From Aulostomus chinensis (taxonomy: Eukaryota > Chordata > Actinopteri > Syngnathiformes > Aulostomidae), in contig JBBMOA010000009.1 of the NCBI GenBank assembly GCA_037954235.1, positions 28,616,126 to 28,680,125 of the forward strand: a DNA stretch of 64,000 nt, in the 5' to 3' direction. How positions within the stretch are numbered: the stretch's first letter is position 1; each line of letters opens with the position of its first letter. Shown piece by piece: positions 12,001-25,196 of this stretch. Under the pieces are notes generated by a model, which did not search any database, was not told the origin of the DNA, and saw nothing but the letters and a program-made list of their open reading frames with translations. The position numbers were made by a program, and so were the translations under genes.

Positions 12001-14733
12001 AGGCGGGTCACAGCTCAGTAACGGTAAACGTACCATTGATTGTGTACAGTGTAACTCAGGTGAGTCACAGTGAGAGCCACCGTGACTCAAGTCCTGCTCA
12101 TTCTTATATTTATGGTACATTTATGGTAGTGGTCTCCTTTTCCTTTCCATTTCCTTTTTCCAGAACAAAGAGAAAACCCAAACAAAGACCATGTGTGTGT
12201 TTGTGATGCATAATGTATGTGGGGAACTCCTATATATTATACATGTGTGGATGAGATGTGGTGGTGTAGCGTGACCTCTGTGTGACCTGGGTAGGGCCTG
12301 GATGTATAATGGATGAGGATGAAGAACAAATGATGAGCGACGGGACAGTAATCCAGCATGAGGCTTCCTCAGGTTGTCAGGGTGAAGGGAGATGAGGCAG
12401 ATGGAACAGCAGCACTGCCCTCTGGTGGCTGCTGCAGCCTCACTGTTCCAGATGGAGTCATTTATGATATTATAATGGTGCATGGTTGCTGGTCTGTGCA
12501 TTTTGACTAAGTTCAACAGTGATGACTGGACCAAACAACTAGAAGAGGACACCTTCAATGTGACAACCCTTGACCTCGTCGTTTTTGTAGTAGAAAGTAC
12601 ACTGTAATACGCATGTACATATCCTTGCATAGTTTTAAGCAGAATTTCTGCAATCCTGGAGCTTCTGTAGTAGGAATACCGCATAATCCTGCATATCTCA
12701 CCGACTCCATCAGCGACGGCAACATGTGGCTGCTATTGTTTTCATCTGGTGAGTCTGTGTGAAGTCATCATGGCAAAACGTGGTGGTGGATCGCAGGGAC
12801 TGCCACACAGGTGCTTGGTGTCTGCTGGCAGGTGTTAATATGTCTGCCTGCTGCCATCGCCACGAGGTTACATGCAAGATGATGTCATCAACCTTTACAG
12901 GTGCATAGTTGAGATAAATACAGAGGCCAAGGCTGAGGATAGGCGAGAGAACGGAGTCCTCCTGTCACGGTCATGATTACCCAGGACTACTGAGGCCCAT
13001 CATGAGACGGTCTCAGCTTCACTGCGTCTTGTGTATCAGAATGTAGTTTGACGTGAGATGTGAACTGTGAGGTTGTTTTGAATTGAATGGACTGTATATG
13101 ACCTGTTGTGTGCTTTTATGTGTTTTTATACAGTATTGGCACGTAAAGTGTCTGTATTTTATTAATCTTATATGTTTTAACTAATTTATTGATACCAGTC
13201 ACTTTGAGTGATGCACTTTTTGAATCAACTGTGCCGTCCAAGTAAAGTCATCCGTAGTTGTAGTTTAATGAATGGAGCGCTTTGGCTGCGAGCCTCTCTT
13301 TAGCCTCACTGAGCTACATGAGTGACTGTGGATCAGCTGATGAGCTCCCTCATTATAGAATGAACACCTCTGTCAGTGACATCATTCAAATGAGCGACAG
13401 AGAAGGTTTCGTGTGAGGAAAATCCCTTTGGATAATATCGGCCTGTGAGTTTTTGCCTGAAACTGCGCTGACTCCCGTTTCAGACAGGTTTGGATAACGC
13501 TGAAGCAGACGAGAAGCAGCTTCAGCTTCAGCCTGCCAGCTAATGTTGCCTTTGGAGATGCAGAGTGAAGCTACAGAGACCTGCACTGTGTTGCAATCGA
13601 TTTCCTGTTGACTGGAGCAACATTTTTGTGGTTACCATGGAGATGTCAAGCTGTGGCCTGCACAGAGATTTTTTTTTTGTTTTTTTGGTTGTACAAACTC
13701 AGCAACTCTACGCAAACACACTGCCATAATGATGGTTTACGATGAAATAATGTGTTTGTCTCGTGTTGCAGTGAAACAGGATACGGCAAAGGAGTTACAA
13801 TTCTTGTCATATGTTCTCTTAAACAAGTAAAATAACCACCTAAATCAGACAGAACTGAGCCCGGCGGCGGCGGCGTAGTCGTGATCGGGAGGTTACCGTG
13901 TCTAAGTGTCCTTGTAAAAGACACCGAGCCCCCATCTGGTCCTGATGAGCAAAGCTGGCACGTTGAACGGCAGCAGCTGCTGCCGTCGGTGTCGGTGTGA
14001 AGGGCTGAATGACACTCAGGCACTGAAAACCGAGTGTAAAAGTATTCACCGTTTCTTAGCTGTCCGTCTGATTCAACTGTCACACGTCATCACTAATTCT
14101 GAACCCTTAATTCCACTCTGCTCCGTTAAATAAAAGGTGACAAACAACTGTTAGAAACACAGACACACTAACTAGGAACTGCTGCAGGTGTGATGAGAGA
14201 AGCAAAGCACTGGAGGATGGAGGATTTGAAAGACAGTCAGAATCTGTTCCAACCTCGACGGCAGGCAGCAAACCAGCTGATGAGCGTTTCTGATGATCTC
14301 TGTTGATGAGTCACTTCCTGGTTTCAACACGAAAACCTTGAATCTGAGAAACTTTCTGACCTCGACAGCTCTGACTGATGCCGTGCTGGCTGGACAGAAT
14401 TAATGAGAGTTTCCAGCTCTGCTGGGCGCTCGACTGAGCCAGCCCAGTGAGGGGGGCTTCGCTAACAGGCCTGCAGCTGAATGTGATGAGGGGATCTCTG
14501 CGAGGGGTGATTATGATGCAATCCCAGACTGGTGCCATGGGGATGTGTTTCTGTTTACAGTGATGCCAGCTGCACTGGGGGGGGGGGTGTCTACAAGTGC
14601 CAGTGTCCAGATTGATGCTGGGGGGGCTTCTAGATGGGCTGCGGGCTGGCAGGAGCCAGGACTTCTCAAGAGTCCTGGTTGCTACCATCCTGATTACAAA
14701 GTAATGCATCACGATAAAGAGAAAACCTCTTAC

Positions 14734-15060
14734 CCGTTCCCCAGGTCGTCAATGTCCACATCATCTTCATCGTCCTCATTGGGACTCTTTCCACCGAGGT
14801 CACTGTCACTGAGGTATTCTCCTTTCAGCAGGGCCGGGTCCGAGTCCTCCAGAGCTTCGATGAGATGGACGCGAGACGAGTGGCTGATCCTCAGGGGGAT
14901 GTCTGACTGAGTGGTACCTGTGGAGGGAGCGTCACCCGCCTGCAGACGTGGACTGGCTTGACCTTGGCGCCATGACAATGGGGAGGAGCGATTTGATAGA
15001 CTGGAAATGGAGAACGCGGCAGCTTCATCGCTGTCGTAGCACGTGGTTCCCTCCAGGACA
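14734..15060 (-). CDS. nav1: nav1 exon: conserved 'SSLSNRSSPLSW...LQAGDAPS' segment
   Basis: A 327-bp internal exon. The acceptor is TTCTCTAG at 15061-15062 and the donor is GG|GTAAGA after 14734. It encodes TCYDSDE, the hallmark SSLSNRSSPLSWR-GQ-SPRLQAGDAPS, then SRVHLIEALEDSD and YLSDSDLGGK followed by an acidic run. Entry takes one base and exit leaves two. Compared with my recollection of mammalian NAV1, about 20 residues between the DAPS block and the SHxSR block (a Y-M-H-G-type stretch) appear to be missing here. Confidence 0.92.
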
Positions 15061-16680
15061 CTAGAGAAGCCGAAAGGAGGCATGTTTTAACTTTCTAAGT
15101 TGACGAAAACTCAAAATATTCACAGAAAATGGAATACAATAATTTATGGGTGTGTGCTTCAAGAACTTCTGTATTATTTTGGTTAGCTTGTGTGGCGGAT
15201 TTAACAAAACTAATAACATCATTTTTATACTTGCCATTATATTTCAAGATTTATATTCTATCCAAAAAAGTGAGCTTCAACTTGAAAACATTTTGTAGCC
15301 CATTGAAGAACACTCACAGGCCATCCGTGAGCCCCAGCCCAGTGGTTGAGAAACCCTGCACCAAACAGCTTCAGCTTTCATTTCCTCCTCCTTTCCCCGT
15401 CTGACCACCTCACTAGAGAACTGGGGGGTTCATGGAGGATGCGTTCCAGTGTGCGTGCGCTGCGTCTTTGTGTATTTGTACAAATGCATCAGTAATGTGC
15501 GTCTCCAAGCTGCTTTCCTGTCAGCAAACACTCCTCTTTGTCATTCTTTGCTCCGCACTAAGCTTCAAACTTCATGGCCCTGCACATTTGTGCGACTATC
15601 ACACTATCACGTGTTACCCGCTGAGCGCCGCAGCTGGCAACGACGACAATTAGCATATTAAGAGTTACTCGTCTCCAGCTGTGTGACAGTGCCCACATTT
15701 ACCTGGTACATTAAAACAGGATCAAGAATCATCTCGACAAATCTCACTGACACAGAATAGTGAGAGGACGCTGCTCACAACCTCCCTGCTCATTACTAAT
15801 AAGGGACCCAACAATTTACTCACTCACCGCTACTTTGGTTTTATTTCATGCAAATCTTCTGCTCTAAACACTTGTGCTTCACAGGAAATATGACAACTTG
15901 TTTTGACAGGAAATTCCCCCCGACAGTCAGGCAGTAGGCCACAAAGCAGAAAATGTCTTCAGGGACACAGAAAGCGATTCAAGGTTATTACACTACAATA
16001 AAGTATGAATGGCAAAGGAAACGTATTCCAGCAGGGAACCATCTGCTGATTTGCTCCTCGTGTAGGGAGCTCCCACCGAGGGATGGAGAGAGGATAAATG
16101 ACAGGAGACGCACGGGAAACTCTCAAGGACAAAACCTAAAGACATGCAAGCGGAAGCAGAGGAAGTGAGAAGGCACACACATGTGGCCACACTCACTCAA
16201 TCATCACGTTATTGTGGTGTGGTGTGCGTGCGTGTGAGTCGTGCATCGGCAGGGTCGTCTTTGAAGTCAGCTTTGAGCTAATCCTGCTTCACTTCTGCAT
16301 TAACCATCGCAGGAGGAGAGCCGAGCTGGCAGAGAATGACAGGCCAACAGCTGCCGGTCTATCAGGGATGCTGATATTGATCAGAGAGCTCGCAGGCGTT
16401 TAACCGCCACACCCCCGCACGCTGTTAGCAGCGCCAGTAAGATCCTGCTCGTCTCAACCGCCGCTCTTCTTTTCCCCCAACCATTCCAGGCTTGTTTGCC
16501 TTGTTCAGCCACTTTTTGTCTGTGTGTGTGCATGTGTGTGTGTGTGTGTGTGCATGTGTGTGTGTCTGACCCGTGACTCAGCTGCACCCCTCTCAGGCTG
16601 GTCATGGTTTCCTCCAGGTTCTGTCGTAGGTCCAGGACATTTTGCACGGTTCTCTTCCTCTGGGACTCTGGGTCTGGGAT

Positions 16681-16743
<63 letters not shown>

Positions 16744-17740
16744 GAAATATTTTTAGAGATGAGAAGACCGTTGTATAATTAGTAGTAGACACTTAGAAAC
16801 ACTTACATATGGATACATTTGCACATAGGAACATTGTTTTCATCACTGATTAATCCTTCACTCATGATAATCAACAAAATCTTTTGACACTTTGATGTCC
16901 TGGGATGGTTTTCTTAGTCTGACGAGCAACCAAAAATAGTTTTCATTCTAAAAAACAGAAATGGATAAAACACATGCGTGTGTACCTCAGCCCCGGTGGC
17001 TACGCGGACGCGCAATATGAGCACAGTATCAGCAAAACTACATCCAATCAGAAATAAACTGCCAAAAAGTTCCAGATTAATTCTTCAGAAATGTCTACAG
17101 TTACATCACACATGAGACTCCTGATCAAGTGCATGATGAAGGTGACTTCAGGAAACATTACATCAACCATTTCAGAAGGAATCTGATCGGATTTGTCCGG
17201 AAAAATATCACTCATAACTGATTTCTACAAGTGGCTGAGAGGAAGCCTTCAGAATCCAGATAATCTGACAAAAATTCCAAATCCCACTCTGGGATTACAC
17301 CAAAATAAACCACACAAGAGGGGACAAGACAGAACTGTGTGAGAGAAGTTTTTTTTTTTCCAATTGGTAGGAGAGAAAAGTAAATTAAACAACAACTGTT
17401 GTTTTTTTCCTGGCCAAATTGGCAAAATAAACAATTCATATTTTGTGTCACGGACCAAAGAAATAATCATCAGATTTATCAGTGATGAAGTAAATCATCA
17501 GGAGCCCTTTCAGACCCCCACATGACAATATTCTCTCAGGTCATGACCCCCCCTCACAGTGCCCTGCTGCCCCCTCAGTGCCCCGGGCCACTGCGGCCCA
17601 CCGCTCAATGAACCAAAAGCCGTTCTCACTTAAAACCCACCAGGGAACATGTCGGCATTTGTTTTACCCCTAATATGCTGTAATCTGCTCAGATTGGGCC
17701 ACATAGCTCCATGCTGCGCTATCAAGATAGACTGCTGGGT

Positions 17741-17791
<51 letters not shown>

Positions 17792-18867
17792 TGGAAGACT
17801 CCCCCAGGGGGTTGGAAGATTGAATACAATGATAGACAATAAGATTGTCCAAATCATCTCAACACCAAAACAGCTTAAATGTTTTGAGATAGAGACACTG
17901 AGTATCAGCGCTCAAGAACGTCCTGATGCCAAAATCTGTTGTTCCGCGTCATCGGCGCAGGACGCTGATACGAACGGCGCTGACGTGTCTCCTGGCAGGG
18001 CTGCGGGCTCAGCAAGGTCTGATTCAAACTCACAATGAGCTCAGAAAACGACACCAACAAAATGATTCTATCAAACAGACATAAAGCTAATCGGGACGCC
18101 AACACCGCCCCTTGACCTCTGCCCTCTGCCGTCTTTATGGGGGGGGGGGGGGGGGGGTTATAATGGTGAGGTGGCCGCCAGTCCCTTCATCCAGTTCAAT
18201 AGACCATTAGAAATGGCCAGCTGACTCCCAGATGCACACAGCAAGAGGAGTACTTCAAGGGAAGTTAATGTACTTGAACTGATGTGTATTACTACGATAT
18301 TCATCAACACATATTCAAACTTACCTCTGAAGTTACACATCGAGGAATAACAGAAGTAATAATACATAAAATATATCTATGCAATAAAATGTATAAATAA
18401 TGCAACAATACTACAAGAAAAGGAGAAACTCATCCCATTGTTAAAATATGAAAAGAGTAAATGTACTTTTGTAACCATGACTCAGTAACAGAGATCCTCC
18501 TGTCCAAATCTTTCATTCCGGCAGATTTTATTTTAATCTGAGTTTGAACGCCTGTCGTGTTCACATACTCCGATTTTTTCAAGATGATATAGAACAGATA
18601 TACTGCCAAAACAGGCTGGACAAAGGTATACAAGCAGTTGAAAATACTGCTTGTATTCATATTTGTAAGTATGTATACATGAGTGTGTGTGTACAGAATT
18701 TTCAACACACACACACACACATATACATATTTATAAGAATGTAGCAAAATACGTTTTGCTCTAGCACTTAACGTTCTGTTGAATGAGTCCAGCTGGCCAG
18801 TGGGGGTGGGGGTGGGGGTGGGGGGGGGGCAGTGTCAATCTCAACAACAGCTGCAAACTGAACAATG

Positions 18868-18941
<74 letters not shown>

Positions 18942-21900
18942 GAAACACAGGAACACTAAAGTTACACCAAAACCCTGATTTACGAAGCTGGTGGGATTTC
19001 TCCAACAACTGGACGATTGATTGGCCCGCCGGGGTGGGAGGTGGGGGTGGGCGGGTGAAGTCGCTCTGATCCTGCTCACTCTCACTGTCACACGTATTCA
19101 CACAATGCAAATGTCTCATCAAATCGTCATAGAAACATCCATCAACAAAAACAGGACTTTGTTCTGCTTCATGTGGAGGACGGTGAAGACCAGCTTGGAA
19201 AATGTCAGAGCCAAAATTCAGCTTGAAGGAAGCTTCAGGTGCAGGAACAAAGACCCCCGAAAACACGCAAACACAACGCGGGACACACACTCAGCCACAC
19301 GCAGGCTTTAATTGGACGGTTTTAATTACCCTTAAAAGGAGCTTTGTTTAACATCGCCGTCAAATTGATTAGATACGGTCTGCACCAATGTGGCTGAGTG
19401 CATGTCGGTAAAAGACTTCCTGTCCCGCCTCCGACCTGACCTCGGTGGTCCCAGCTGGCACGAGGAGGGGGGTTGATGCTTGGTGGGGGAATTAGAGATG
19501 CAAATATCCCTGTCAGCTCCCCAGGGGTGAGCATGAATTACACTGATCTTGTTTAAGCAGCGTGTGTGTTCAAGTGCTTGTGTGCACGTGAACTTGATGT
19601 CTATGAGTCGGGGAGGTTACGCCCCACCTGCCTCTTTCTGATGAACACTCGCTGGCGCCGTGACCACACTGAAGGAGCACCTCGTGAAGTTCCACTCGGA
19701 CTCCTGAGACGAGTCAGCCAGTCAGTTATTTGGAGTGTGACCACGTACTGCGAGAGCAGGATGACACCTGCATCCTAGTGCACGTCAACGCTCAGACAGA
19801 CGGCCAGCAGAGGCAGACAGACAGACCTCTACAAGACCAGAGACACAGGCAGACGAAAGGGACAGTTAAACTCAGCCGACCACAACAAGTGCACCAACGC
19901 TGCAATAAGAACAACTGCTTTCTCTCTCTTATTGTGTGTATGAGAGAGGGAGAGAGAGAGAGACACACACACACACAAAACAACTTGTTTTTGAACCCTA
20001 GAGACATTTGGCACCGTTAAGGGTGTGACATAAATCTACATACATGACTTAAATCTGTCTCATGTGAAAGAGAGAAGATATTTAGCAGCTCAGCAGACAA
20101 TTTACTCTTTAAAGGAGAGGGTAAACAAATCCATCCTCGTCGGTTCCTAGTGACCGACGCTGTCTGAGGCACTCAGACCCTTAAAACGTCCTCACAATGT
20201 TTCATACAAAGGGAGTATTTTCCCTAAATGAACTGCTGTTTTCAGCTGTCAAAATGATGAAGGCTGATACATTTAAATGCAAACTGAAGTCCTTCCTTTT
20301 TAATCTGACTTCCAATTTAATTTTTACTTGTTTTGCTTTTTCATGTTCTATTATTTCTTTACAACTTCGTCCTTTAACGCTCTCACTCGCATTCATGTTT
20401 TTATTCATTTAAATACAAATACTTTTGTTTTTACTTTATTATTTTATTTTCATCTTTCCTTTCCCCTGGAAATTCCTTTAATTACAGCTTCATTCCCATA
20501 AATACATGTTGTTGTTGTTGTTGTTTTAGTGTTTTATCTATTTGTTAAAGTTTTCTCTTTGTTATCCTGTGGTGTTTCTTCATTGCGGAGGCGCTTCCTG
20601 CTTCGGCTTCACCTGCTGTCCGGTCCAGGCTGTGTGATGGGGAGTGTGGAGGTGAAATAAACCATGAGAGAGTCAATATTCATTTCCTGTGTGTGTGTGC
20701 GGACACCGACCATCTGTGTATGAAACAGGAATACGAGCCACATCAGCCACTGGCTGCACTTGTTAGCAAGATAAATGCACTCGTGGTTTGGATCTTTAAT
20801 GGACGTGACATTGGAAAGGCAGAGGAAGCTGAGATATTTATCAGCACGCTGTGGACGTGAAGAAGACAGAGGGAAAAAATAAAAGTGAGAACTTGCTGCC
20901 TACTTGGTTTGTCCTCCTGGGGCCCTTGACTCTCCTCTCCATTAAAAAAGAAAAACAGAAACTCCCCAAAGATACACTAATGGCTCCGTCCTTGCAGGAG
21001 CAGTCTACCATTGTGTCGACGTATTTGTACAGCGGTGTGGCATCGTCTCTCGACACTGTTGTGTGAGGCGGCCGTGAGCCACTTGTGCCTCAGCACAAGT
21101 TCATGTGTGTCAGCGGCAGTGAGAGGATGGCAGAATACGAATGAAGAGTTGAGTAATGACTCCTGTTTCTATTCTTTCCTTCCTTCCCTCCGGACTTCAT
21201 CTGTCCCTGTCCTGTCCACGCATGTGCACATACGTTAGTGTCAGCGGAACCCACCTCAGGCTACAGTGCCCTTATCACATGATGGATGGGAGCGGTTGAG
21301 CATCATTGCTACTACACCGTCTACACCTCCAGCGAAGAGTGCGTGTCTTTAGAATGAGCCTCCAAACGACTGTTTGTTCACTGCAAAGACAAGACGCTCT
21401 TTACAGCATTCCTGAGAAGTGACGCACCGGAATCACACGGACAGGACGCTCGTAAAACCTCTGGGGTTATTTTAATCGTTTTACCTCATATTCTTCTTGG
21501 GTGTTTGTAGGGCAGGTGAAGGTGTCTTGGTTTGGATGGCGCTGAACAAGAGGACTTCTACCAGTTCTGGCGCCAGGATGAAGTGACTGAAGCTAAAAAT
21601 GGCGAGAGGCAAATCTTTAAAGATATATTTAATCAGTAGGTCATCATGTGATGGCTACCGCTGCATTTAGTGAGAGACGTGAATGATTCCTTCCCCTAAC
21701 CACTGTGGATCATGAGTGAGCGTCCGCATACGGGCCACAATCTAAAACCAGTGCGGTAGATTTCATGAATGCTGTTCACCTTCATCATGGTGAATATTCA
21801 ACTGCTGAGCCAAGATGCTCCTTGAGGGCTCGTTCTGTTTGACGTGGATGGCGCAGCATGGAAAACGCTCTCACTTCTTGTCTTCTCTCGTCTCCTTCTC

Positions 21901-23207
21901 TGTCCTCCATCTCTGCAGCCCTTTGCTGACCTCAGACAGGAAGCATTACAACATGCTGCCATTCCTGCACATCTGGACAGAGTGGATAAACACACAAGAA
22001 TGTGCCAAAAATCTGCATCCTCGCACAAGCACAGATGCACTTGAGGACGACCATTTAACCAGGATGTCGCAACCGGATATTTCGACAAGATCGTATCTGA
22101 CATGAACAGTTCACGAAAATATCAGAGCACAATATTGCAGTTTTTAATGGCTCGGAGCTGAAGTAAAAATCTTGCTGTGGCTGACGCAGTGAGTGTCAGT
22201 GCACATACATAAGAAGCAGAAGACACTACAAGCTGTCAGTGGTGGCAAGAGTAGCAGCTCTGTGCGGTGGAGCTGAATGCTAACATGAGCATGATTACAT
22301 GCTTGAAGCGACACTTCACCCAACGACTATTTTGTCTTTTAAACACTCACAGATCAGAATTTGTGACTCCAGAAAGCAGAAAGAGCCAGCCACATACATT
22401 TAGCTTGAAGCTAATGGAGACTGACAGCTAACAACAGCAAAGGTTTGCAAACTCTCAAGGTCATTGTCCAGTATAATCCACGGATTTCTTCACCCGGCTG
22501 TATGCTCAGTAATCCACAAACACTTTGATCTCAGCTATAAACCAACTAACTTCAACCCCTCCAGTTCTGCACCAGACAGAGCAACTTAATGTTCATCTGT
22601 GTCACTAAAGATAGAGTCAGGTGATCACTGGTGCCATTAGGACGCACCATCCGGGAACCATGGAGGTCTCCGGACCCGGGTGGACCAACTGCCAGATACT
22701 TGTTGTGTTCCAGTTCAGGGGCTACAGCCTGCGGAGGACACCACTGAAGTGGGACACACCTACTGCCATGCTCACAGCCTCCAGCACTGGTAAGATCCCA
22801 ATTGTCCCTTGGCAGGAAACATGAACAGACAAATGGACAGAGATCCAGGGCTGTGCAGTATTTAGTGGAGGGATAAAACCTTCAAAGTTCTCTCTCTTAT
22901 CCTCTCAGCCCAGACCTGGCTCTGAATACTGACCCGAACACAAACATACACACATAAACACAGTATCGCCTTAACCTCGGCCCGATCTGCTTAGAATGCA
23001 CAGTGCCATCCGCTCAGAGACGAGGAGGATGAAGAGTTTAGACCACAAGATAACACCGGGTGAACATCTCACCTCTTCCTTTTTCACTGTGTGTGCAGCA
23101 TCGTGAGACGTCCAGAGTAGAACTTTCAGCTGTCATTTTTATGTTTCCTCTCAACACATGAAAACTTTCAGCCTCAATTTAAATCAAAACGCGTTCAAAC
23201 AAAAGCG

Positions 23208-23261
<54 letters not shown>

Positions 23262-24518
23262 AACGCACACACATGCATGCATGCATGCATGCAAACACTT
23301 GGCCACAAACTAAATGAACCCAGCAACAAGCCAAGGCAGACCATAATGTCTGGCAATGTTTGGGTGTATTTTTGTTCAAGACAGTTGCTTCCTGTGAAAC
23401 TGTATTTTACGATGTGCTTAAACGCAGCTGCAGCTCTGCTCTCACAAGTCTGCACCCAGCGTTCAGCTAATAAGGTGATGGTGAGACGGAGGAACTGATG
23501 ACAGCCAGGAAGTTTCATCCACATGCAAATGTGCCAAATGAAGCACATGGACATGCACTTAAAGGGTTAACACAGACGCAGGAGAACTTTAGTTCATGTC
23601 ATATCACTGGTAAAGTCCCTCTAAATTAATCATGCAATAATAAAAATTGAGATTAAAGTTAATACTTTCCCTTTGATATTTCAGTTACAGACGTTAGAGA
23701 GTCTGTCAGAGAACTGTAAAGCCACTGAAGTGGTATGAAAGTACAAAGAATGTGAACGTTTGAAACAGCCGTGACACTGATTTGTCCATACAGCCCTGAT
23801 CTCAGATGACTGCATGTCATGAATCCTGAAAACCATTTAAAGTTAAAATGATCAGGTATGATTTTTGGTTTTAACCCAATCAATTCAATACCTGACACCT
23901 TGCCAGGTAGCTGGTTTCATGAGGTCACAAGATCATGCAAGAACCTGTCTCGAGTCAAGTTAGGTGTTTTTGTCTGAACCGGACCGACGGTGGCGGCCCC
24001 TGGAGAGGTTAGCGTGGACGCTATAACAGCATCAGGTACATTGGAACTGGAGAGTATTTCTTCTTTGATGGAAGAACATAGATTTATGCTGAAAATTGTT
24101 CTCCATGGATAAAATATGTTCTGACTTCGGCTGCTACGTGAGATTGTTAACCTGATGGACTGACGGAGGGTTCATCCAATCACCTGCCAAGCGTCTTTCT
24201 GAAGGTGCCGGCTCTTAACCAAACAGTTTGTGTGTGTGACTTCTCAGATGTTCTGTGGAACAAACCATCTGGTGCAACAGTTTAATTTGAACGTAAATAC
24301 TTATCTAATCACTATTGTGGTTAGAAACGCTTCAGCGCTGAGCCATCGTCTCTGTTTGTTTGCTGTTAACGTGCCTCGACTGGGCAACAACTCTGTGTTA
24401 AGTTGTTCACGCTGCTGCTTTTCATCGTACCTTGTAATTACTTTGTAATTTTTCTGTATTTGCATTTTAGTCTCAGCTTGGTTGTTGTGTGTTTTCAACA
24501 TGTGTGTCTGCATCCCCT

Positions 24519-24585
<67 letters not shown>

Positions 24586-25147
24586 CACACACCCCTTATA
24601 GCACTTTGGTGTTTCTCTTGTACAGACACACAGTAGACCGTCTTCCTGTTGTTGTTTTGACGGGGGTGTGTATGTGATTTATAGCACTGTGTGATAATTA
24701 AATGATGACATTGGCAACGAAACAAATGTGACTAATTAATAGGCGAAGGGTTATTCCAGTGACTTCCAGTGACTTGAGGTCAAACCAACAGTATATTAAT
24801 AGTTCAATAACAAACAGCTCACAGGTGCTGATGTGCTCACCATCTTTGTTGCTACTGGTTGCTGGTTCTAGCTTCAGACACACCACTGACACAGCACTGG
24901 TATTGTCACTGGTGTGAGCCAAACCACAATACTGTCATGAGACTCACTCAGACGTGTGTGATGATGCTTCCCAGCAGCAGTTTCAGCCTCCAGAAACAAT
25001 CAACACTTTTATCTGAGTGCTTTCATAAGAGAGAAACACAAATAGAACACAACTACATGAAGACTGAGTCGTCATCCAAACGCGGCCCACACAACCCTCC
25101 TCTCTGCCTTTGTCCTTACATCTCTCTCTCTCTCTCTCTCTCTCACT

Positions 25148-25196
<49 letters not shown>

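Larger units (their letters stand above)
2151..14733 (-). other. nav1 intron (downstream of exon 14734-15060)
   Basis: About 12.6 kb without an exon I could recognise on either strand. I looked for the next conserved nav1 block (the serine-rich W-D-E-S-S-S-I-S-S-G type segment) and did not find it. The stretch holds microsatellites, poly-T at about 2168-2203 and a diverged interspersed repeat at 2741-2880. Open frames of 60-187 codons here have no family signature. Confidence 0.6.

Noticed and set aside
12121..12684. Minus-strand 187-codon frame, the longest in the first 14 kb
   Set aside because: The composition looks random, there is no NAV1 similarity or other domain, and no convincing acceptor/donor pair was found.
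20197..20412. Plus-strand 71-codon frame 'TFKCKLKSFLF', resembling the end of some retroelement proteins
   Set aside because: The resemblance is too short and no adjoining reverse-transcriptase sequence is visible.
22621..22824. Plus-strand 67-codon frame 'M-I-T-G-A-I-R-T-H-H...' with a donor-like GTAAGA
   Set aside because: No acceptor or matching exon was found, and the peptide is unrecognised. It is adjacent to an interspersed repeat.
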